Below, one piece after another: positions 58,874-64,000 of a stretch of 64,000 nt of DNA (the first letter of the stretch is position 1; each line of letters opens with the position of its first letter). The DNA comes from JAHQVI01 sp963749875. Its GTDB lineage: Bacteria; Pseudomonadota; Alphaproteobacteria; Rhizobiales; Rhodomicrobiaceae. The notes beneath the pieces were generated by a model. That model saw only the letters and a program-made list of their open reading frames with translations, did not search any database and had not been told where the DNA came from. The stretch spans positions 1 to 64,000 of the forward strand of contig CAVVOX010000002.1 in assembly GCA_963749875.1 (NCBI GenBank), in the 5' to 3' direction. Both the position numbers and the translations under genes were made by a program.

Positions 58874-59302
58874 ATGAAGAAGAGTAAGTACGGCTCGAAG
58901 GAAGAAGCAGAACACTCTCCCTCTCAGCTCATCGATGCGAGGATCGCGGCGCTGAGCGATTGGCGGGGTGAGACGCTCGCGCGGATCCGAGATCTCATCA
59001 AGCAGGCCGACCCCGAAGTGGTCGAGGAGGTGAAATGGAAAAAGCCGTCGAACCCTATGGGCGTTCCGGTCTGGGAGCATGAGGGCATCATCTGCACTGG
59101 CGAGACGTACAAGGATAAGGTGAAGCTGACCTTCGCCAAGGGCGCCTCGCTCCCGGACCCGTCAGGCCTGTTCAATTCCAGCCTCGAAGGCAACGCCCGC
59201 CGCGCCATCGATATCCATGAGGGCGGCAAGATCGATGAAAAGGCGCTGAAGGCGCTCATTCGCGCCGCCGTGGCGCTGAACACGTCCAAAGCCAAAAACT
59301 GA
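58874..59302 (+). CDS. DUF1801 protein
   Basis: 142 residues from MKKSKYGSKEEAEHS. Seen: IRDLIKQADPEVVEEVKWKK, WEHEGIICTGETYKDKVKLT and FAKGASLPDPSGLFNSSLEG. A full DUF1801 protein, distinct in sequence from the one at 56764. The frame is open upstream through the REP pair, but that part is repeat DNA. Confidence 0.82.
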   Translation: MKKSKYGSKEEAEHSPSQLIDARIAALSDWRGETLARIRDLIKQADPEVVEEVKWKKPSNPMGVPVWEHEGIICTGETYKDKVKLTFAKGASLPDPSGLFNSSLEGNARRAIDIHEGGKIDEKALKALIRAAVALNTSKAKN

Positions 59303-59436
59303 TGCGGGATCGGTTTAGACGGAACCGTCCGAAATGCTTGTTCGTCGCGCCGGACTTGCCTGCCCCGCACTTGATGCGGGGATACGGCGCCCAATTCTCT
59401 ATCGATCACGCATTGACTTCGTGGATATGCCAATGG

Positions 59437-59467
59437 GCCCGGGATCTCCGCTTCGCTCCGTCCGGGG
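59437..59467 (-). repeat. Degenerate REP palindrome
   Basis: CCCGGGATCTCCGCTTCGCT then CCGTCCGGGG retains the REP arms and CGCTCC core. The surrounding gap (59303-59525) has no gene. Confidence 0.5.
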
Positions 59468-59525
59468 CGACGTTCGTTTCCACCGAATATGATCCCGCAT
59501 TAGCAGAAACGAACGGCCCTCTGGC

Positions 59526-59930
59526 TCAGCTGAGGTCCTGTTCGATCTGGTCGACGGAATAGCCGAGCTTCTCCAGACCTTCCTCCAGATAGTCGGCGAG
59601 AAGCGGGATTCCCATCAGGTAATCCTGGGTCTTGCTGGTCTTCTCGGTCTTGGCCGTCGAGATGGCCTCGTCCAGCTCATCCGCCGAGAATGAACCGCGC
59701 CCCAGCCAGGTCAGCGCGACAAGGCTGGCCTGCTCATCGTCGTTCAGATCGGCGATAAATTGCGCAAGCTCACTGCCGATGGAATCGGTCGAAAAGTTCT
59801 CAAGGATCGCATCGCTGCTGTCGTCCCGAAAACCGCTTGCCAGCGCATCCTCCCAGCTGCCCGTCTTTGCATCATATTCTCTGGCGCGAATGATCACCCG
59901 CGCCACCTTCTCGGTCGAAATCTCAAGCAT
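59526..59930 (-). CDS. DUF3775 protein
   Basis: 134 residues, acidic, cytoplasmic. N-terminal EISTEKVARVIIRAREYDAK, then LAQFIADLNDDEQASLVALT-WLGRG and C-terminal GIPLLADYLEEGLEKLGYSV. The pattern is that of DUF3775, conserved in alphaproteobacteria without known function. Followed on the same strand by nothing close; the next upstream gene is the uracil-DNA glycosylase 51 bases away. Confidence 0.8.
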   Translation of the reverse strand: MLEISTEKVARVIIRAREYDAKTGSWEDALASGFRDDSSDAILENFSTDSIGSELAQFIADLNDDEQASLVALTWLGRGSFSADELDEAISTAKTEKTSKTQDYLMGIPLLADYLEEGLEKLGYSVDQIEQDLS

Positions 59931-59981
59931 AGGGCCAACTCATGGATATTCGAGAACAGGATCGGAATTGAAGATAAGCAA

Positions 59982-60665
59982 TCAGTCTACATTCCGCTCG
60001 TCCAAGCGATCAAGATAGTTTCTGACATTCATGAAAACAGTTTCGAACATTTCGGTGGTCAGCATACCAGTATTGGTATTGTAGCGGGAACAATGATAGC
60101 TCCCGAAAAGGTGGATTTTGCCACAAGGCAGCGGATGATTTGCGCCGTGCGAGAATGGAAAACCTTTTAATTTCAGACCAAAAGCGCCGATTGTTGCGAC
60201 ATGGGCAATCCGTCCGAGAACGACGATTGCGGCCAGGTTGGGCAACAGAGATATTCGCTTCCTTAAAAACTGCCGGCACATATTGATTTCGGCCGTTTCG
60301 GGCTTGTTTGCCGGGGGCACGCAGCGCACGGCATTGGTGATCATGGTCTGCTGGAGCGTCAGACCGTCGTCGTCGCGCTCTTCATAGCTGCCGGAGGCAA
60401 AGCCGAATTTGAGCAGAGTGTCGTAAAGCAGAACGCCGGCATAATCGCCGGTGAACGGCCGGCCCGTACGGTTGGCCCCGCGCAGCCCCGGCGCCAGACC
60501 GACGATGAGCAGCCGCGCGGTCTCCTCGCCGAAGGAGGGCACCGGCGCGTTGAACCAGTCCGCATGCGCTTCGCGGTTCTCCTGCCGGAACGCCACGAGA
60601 CGCGGGCAGAGGGGGCAATCGCGGTCGGGCTCCGCGCAGTCGAAGGCACTTTCGGGAAGACTCAT
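59982..60665 (-). CDS. Uracil-DNA glycosylase family protein (type 5, UdgB-like)
   Basis: 227 residues. Motif A LIVGLAPGLRGANRTGRPFT-GD and the Fe-S ligand Cys in CPLCPRLVAF, VRCVPPANKP and PLPCGKIHLFGSYHCSRYNT. Motif B is HCSRYNTNTG, where most members have HPSxxN. Removes uracil and other deaminated bases from DNA. Followed by the DUF3775 gene. Confidence 0.87.
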   Translation of the reverse strand: MSLPESAFDCAEPDRDCPLCPRLVAFRQENREAHADWFNAPVPSFGEETARLLIVGLAPGLRGANRTGRPFTGDYAGVLLYDTLLKFGFASGSYEERDDDGLTLQQTMITNAVRCVPPANKPETAEINMCRQFLRKRISLLPNLAAIVVLGRIAHVATIGAFGLKLKGFPFSHGANHPLPCGKIHLFGSYHCSRYNTNTGMLTTEMFETVFMNVRNYLDRLDERNVD

Positions 60666-60828
60666 GGAAGCAAATTGATGGCTGAAAAAGGCTTAACGAA
60701 TTGGAATTGGCGTCCCCTCGGCAAAAGATCATTCCCGCCCAGCGAATGCAATGGCCGCGAAAAGCGGACGACGTTCGCCCATCGCAGCTTGCATGCGCTA
60801 TGCGCGGAGAACGGCGCTTGAACGCGCT

Positions 60829-61449
60829 TCACGCGTCGGCGAAATCGTCGGTTTCGGCGTCGCTATAGTCCCGATTCGAGACGTTGCGGCTGCTCTCCCG
60901 CGGATAATGATCGCTGCCGGGACGACAGACCTGCTCCTCCAGATCGGCCAGGTCGATGAACTGGTCGGCCTGCCGACGCAGCTCGTCGGAAACCATCGGC
61001 GGCTGGGTGTTCATGGTCGAGATGACGCTGACTCGCTTGCCCTTATGCTGCAGCGCTTCGACCAATGAGCGGAAATCGCCGTCGCCCGAAAACAACACGA
61101 CATGATCGAGATGCTCGGCCAGATCCATGGCGTCGACCGTCAGCTCGATATCCATATTGCCTTTGATTTTGCGGCGCCCCGAGGCATCGGTAAATTCCTT
61201 GGTCGGCTTCGTGACCATGGTATAGCCATTATAGTCGAGCCAATCGATGAGGGGACGGATCGAGGAATATTCCTGATCTTCGGCGAGTGCGGTGTAGTAG
61301 AGCGCCCGAAGAAGCCTGCCCTTCGACCTGAATAAGGTCAACAGGCGTTTATAGTCGATGTCGAATCCGAGTGCCTTGGCAGTTGCATAGAGATTGGCGC
61401 CGTCAATGAACAGCGCGATACGTTCCGATGGATAAAAATTCATTTGCAT
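60829..61449 (-). CDS. NYN-domain (LabA/DUF88-like) protein
   Basis: 206 residues from MQMNFYPSERIA (AAGGA upstream). PIN-like NYN nuclease domain: acidic site IALFIDGANLYAT, KGNMDIELTVDAMDLAEHLD and VVLFSGDGDFRSLVEALQHK. Acidic residues D (FIDGAN), D (NMDIE) and D-D (SGDGDF) could bind Mg2+. The C-terminus is a hydrophilic tail (YPRESSRNVSNRDYSDAETD). Likely an RNA-acting nuclease; not shown. Divergent from folK. Confidence 0.85.
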   Translation of the reverse strand: MQMNFYPSERIALFIDGANLYATAKALGFDIDYKRLLTLFRSKGRLLRALYYTALAEDQEYSSIRPLIDWLDYNGYTMVTKPTKEFTDASGRRKIKGNMDIELTVDAMDLAEHLDHVVLFSGDGDFRSLVEALQHKGKRVSVISTMNTQPPMVSDELRRQADQFIDLADLEEQVCRPGSDHYPRESSRNVSNRDYSDAETDDFADA

Positions 61450-61579
61450 ATGGTTCCTTCCTGGGAAGAAGAAATGTGCCAAATCCCACAATTGGCGCAA
61501 GCACCTTCTTCCAGCAGCTTCCCCGGCCCCCCGGGGCAATTTTCAGCGTAAATACCTACTTATTAACACGAAGTTCGCT

Positions 61580-62116
61580 ATGATTATCATAAGTTTGGGT
61601 TCCAATGTAAGCGGCGCTTGGGGCAATTCTGATGCGACGATTCTGCAAGCATTCAAGGAGCTTGAGAGCGTCGGCATCAGCGTATTGCGCCGATCGCGCT
61701 TGTACCGGACCAAACCTTACGGAATGCAAAATCAACCAGATTATATAAACGGAGCTGCGGCGATCTTTACGTCGCGCACGCCACTCGCCCTCTTGTCGTT
61801 ACTCAAGAGGATTGAGACGAAAGCCGGGCGGCGGTCACGGGTACGCTGGGGACCGCGGCCCCTGGATCTCGACATCATAGATTACCATAAGCGAATCTTA
61901 AATTGGGCGAAGCCCGATAGGCAAGCCCTTCAATCCGATATGTTAGATCTAATATTGCCTCATCCGGGAATCGAAAACCGCCCTTTCGTGCTCCAGCCAA
62001 TTCTGGATATCGCACCGCATTGGCATCATCCGGTTTACGGGTGGACGGCAAGCCAGTTGCTGAAGCGGCTGCGCTTTGCGGAAATGGGCCGCGTTTTAGA
62101 ACCCGTAACGGTGTGA
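61580..62116 (+). CDS. folK: 2-amino-4-hydroxy-6-hydroxymethyldihydropteridine pyrophosphokinase
   Basis: 178 residues. HPPK signatures: ISLGSNVSGAWGNSDATILQ, SRLYRTKPYGMQNQPDYING and RWGPRPLDLDIIDY with the Mg2+-binding DLD, then LILPHPGIENRPFVLQPILD. Transfers pyrophosphate from ATP in folate synthesis. The coding region is AT-richer than its neighbours. Not adjacent to folB/folP. The 130 bases before it should contain divergent promoters with the NYN gene. Confidence 0.93.
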   Translation: MIIISLGSNVSGAWGNSDATILQAFKELESVGISVLRRSRLYRTKPYGMQNQPDYINGAAAIFTSRTPLALLSLLKRIETKAGRRSRVRWGPRPLDLDIIDYHKRILNWAKPDRQALQSDMLDLILPHPGIENRPFVLQPILDIAPHWHHPVYGWTASQLLKRLRFAEMGRVLEPVTV

Positions 62117-62210
62117 AAAGTTCCCGAGGCGGGTGCCGGATCTTGCGTGAGCGAAAAAAAATCGCTACTTAAAGGGTGCGTTTCTCCGGACAAAACAGGA
62201 AATTTGCCTC

Positions 62211-62618
62211 ATGGCCCGTGTAACCGTCGAAGATTGCGTCGACAAAGTCTCAAACCGATTCGAGCTCGTGCTGCTCGCCGCCCACCGCGCGCGTTCCGTT
62301 TCCGCCGGAGCGCCGATCACGGTCGAGCGCGAGAACGACAAGAATCCTGTCGTCGCTCTTCGGGAAATTGCCGAGCGCACGATTTCCGCCGAGGACATTA
62401 AAGAAGATTTGATCCACTCGATGCAGCGTTATGTCGAAGTGGATGAGCCGGAGGCCGAGGCGGTTCCCATGCTGTCCGGTTCCGCGGATCGCCCGATTTT
62501 CGGCCGTGACGACCAGTCGACCGATCTGGTCATCGATCGTATGAGCGAGGAAGAGCTTCTGCGCGGCCTGGAAAGAAGCATTCCGACCGATCAGCATCCG
62601 AACAGCCGGTCGCGCTGA
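62211..62618 (+). CDS. rpoZ: RNA polymerase omega subunit
   Basis: 135 residues: ARVTVEDCVDKVSNRFELVL, LAAHRARSVSAGAPITVERE, NDKNPVVALREIAERTISAE, then an acidic C-terminal extension typical of alphaproteobacteria. Helps assemble beta' and binds ppGpp with it. The Rsh gene follows 48 bases later. Confidence 0.95.
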   Translation: MARVTVEDCVDKVSNRFELVLLAAHRARSVSAGAPITVERENDKNPVVALREIAERTISAEDIKEDLIHSMQRYVEVDEPEAEAVPMLSGSADRPIFGRDDQSTDLVIDRMSEEELLRGLERSIPTDQHPNSRSR

Positions 62619-62666
62619 GCGCCATAGCCGGGCCGTTCCCGGCGAGAGGCGGGTGAGGGTCCCGTC

Positions 62667-64000
62667 ATGATGCGGCAATATGAGCTGGTCGAGAAAGTCC
62701 AAAGCTACAATCCTTCCACGAACGAGGATTTGCTGAACCGCGCCTATGTCTATGCGATGAAGGCGCACGGCAGTCAGAAGCGCGCATCCGGCGATCCTTA
62801 TTTCTCCCATCCGCTCGAAGTTGCCGCGATCCTCACCGATTACGGGCTCGACGACGCGACGATCGCGACGGCGCTTCTGCACGACGTCATCGAAGACACC
62901 GACGCCACAAAGGCGGAGATCGTCGAGACCTTCGGGGACGAGATCGGCAGCGCTCGTCGATGGGCTGACCAAGATCGACAAGCTCAATCTGGTCAGCAAG
63001 CGCGCGGAGCAGGCCGAGAATTTCCGCAAGCTCCTCGTCGCCATTTCCAGCGACATCCGCGTGCTGCTCGTGAAGCTCGCCGACCGGCTGCACAATATGC
63101 GCACGCTGGAGCATATGAAGCCGGGAACCCGGCGGCGCATCGCGCAGGAGACGCTCGACATCTACGCGCCGCTGGCGGGCCGCATGGGCATCCAGGAGAT
63201 GAAGGACGAGTTGGAGGAGCTCGCTTTCAAATGGCTGCAGCCGGAGGCCTACAACATCCTCGTCGCCCAGCTCGCCCTACTGCGTCAGCGCAATAAGGAC
63301 AGCATCGAGGAAATCCGCTCAGCGCTCGAGGCCAAGCTGACCGAGTATGGCATTGCCGGCGAGGTGGTCGGGCGCGAAAAGAAGCCTTACTCCATCTGGC
63401 GGAAGATGGAGAACAAGCAGATTTCTCTGGAGCAACTCTCCGACATCTTTGGATTCCGCGTCATCGTCGAAAATGTCGAGGATTGCTACCGGGTTCTGGG
63501 CGCCGTTCATACGACCTGGCGGTCGGTTCCCGGCCGCTTCAAGGACTACATCTCCACGCCGAAATATAACAATTACCAGTCGGTTCATACGACCATTGTC
63601 GGCCCCAGCCATCAGCGCGTCGAGCTGCAGATCCGCACCAAGCTGATGGACGAAATCGCCGAATTCGGCGTCGCCGCCCATTCTCTCTACAAGGATGGCA
63701 TCATTTCGGTGAATGGCGAGTTGTCGGCAGAGAATTTGGAGCCGTATCAGTGGTTGCGCCGTCTAGTGGGCAATCTCCTCGAGGGCGACAATCCGGAGGA
63801 GTTTCTGGAGCACACCAAGCTGGAGCTGTTTCAGGACCAGGTCTTCTGCTTCACGCCGAAAGGCCGGCTCATCGCGCTGCCTCGCGGCTCCACGCCGATC
63901 GACTTCGCTTACGCCGTTCATACCAATATCGGCCATAGCTGCGTCGGCGCGAAGGTCAATGGCCGGCATATGCCGCTGACGACCGAGCTGCGCAATGGCG
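62667..64000 (+). CDS. rsh: Rsh (RelA/SpoT) bifunctional (p)ppGpp synthetase/hydrolase, partial and frameshifted
   Basis: Runs off the window. HD hydrolase domain (SQKRASGDPYFSHPLEVAAI, LLHDVIEDTDATK), then synthetase domain (GFRVIVENVEDCYRVLGAVH, STPKYNNYQSVHTTIVGP, VELQIRTKLMDEIAEFGVAA) and the start of TGS (LFQDQVFCFTPKGRLIALPR). The first frame goes wrong after FGDEIG (62937-62952). In the next frame ALVDGLTKIDKLNLVSKRAE continues. Removing one base from GAGATCGGCAGCG joins them. The extra base may be the A of GGCAGCG, giving EIGALVDGL. If it is the A of GAGATC, the site would become GAGTC. Confidence 0.92.

Overview
This window comes from a GC-rich alphaproteobacterium, most likely a member of the Hyphomicrobiales (Rhizobiales). 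The signs are the secE-nusG-rplKAJL-rpoBC order with a GTG-started rplJ, an Rsh (RelA/SpoT) gene next to rpoZ, FixK/FNR-type boxes, sigma-54 promoters and a Na+-type (N-ATPase) second ATP synthase. I cannot name a genus.

Layout. 0.2-7.2 kb: an OmpR-type two-component pair, a convergent DedA gene, and an NtrB/NtrC-type pair. 7.2-24.2 kb: a stress/anaerobic energy block. Two good sigma-54 promoters lead into a SpoIIAA-like gene, a PH-domain gene, phosphotransacylase, acetate kinase, a Cys-nucleophile PHA-type hydrolase and a P-type H+-ATPase. Duplicated small exported proteins and a DegP protease follow. On the opposite strand is an eight-gene N-ATPase operon (atpD-C-Q-B-E-F-A-G) preceded by a helical-protein gene with a FixK/FNR box. 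24.3-31.5 kb: 2-keto-3-deoxy-sugar kinase and aldolase, small exported or membrane proteins, a macro-domain protein, and a tightly coupled three-gene set of coiled-coil and membrane proteins of unknown function. 31.5-36.9 kb: sulfite dehydrogenase with its cytochrome, a secreted metallo-beta-lactamase-fold protein, a type II NADH dehydrogenase and a secreted twin-CX3C protein. 37.2-49.8 kb: tRNA-Gly, tRNA-Trp and the transcription/translation super-operon ending in a clear terminator. 50-64 kb: periplasmic BON-like protein, hydrolase, lytic transglycosylase, dapA, smpB, a RAYT transposase with REP palindromes, DUF1801 proteins, type 5 uracil-DNA glycosylase, a NYN protein, folK, rpoZ and a truncated rsh.

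Two signals cut across the genes. First, a bipartite palindromic element of about 130 bp occurs six times (four complete, two cut short). Complete copies are bounded by CTAG, and five of six copies carry an intact TTGA-N6-TCAA FNR-type box between the two hairpins. Copies sit in front of a response regulator, inside the N-ATPase operon where atpR would be expected, between the sulfite dehydrogenase genes, and on both sides of the lytic transglycosylase gene. Second, several conserved genes (rpoB, rpoC, the NtrC-type regulator, rsh, one coiled-coil gene, the H+-ATPase 5' end) each contain a single-base frameshift. In rpoB, rpoC and the NtrC-type regulator, removing the extra base restores a GANTC site, the target of the CcrM methylase. 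I read these mainly as sequencing or assembly errors linked to methylated bases, not biological gene loss.
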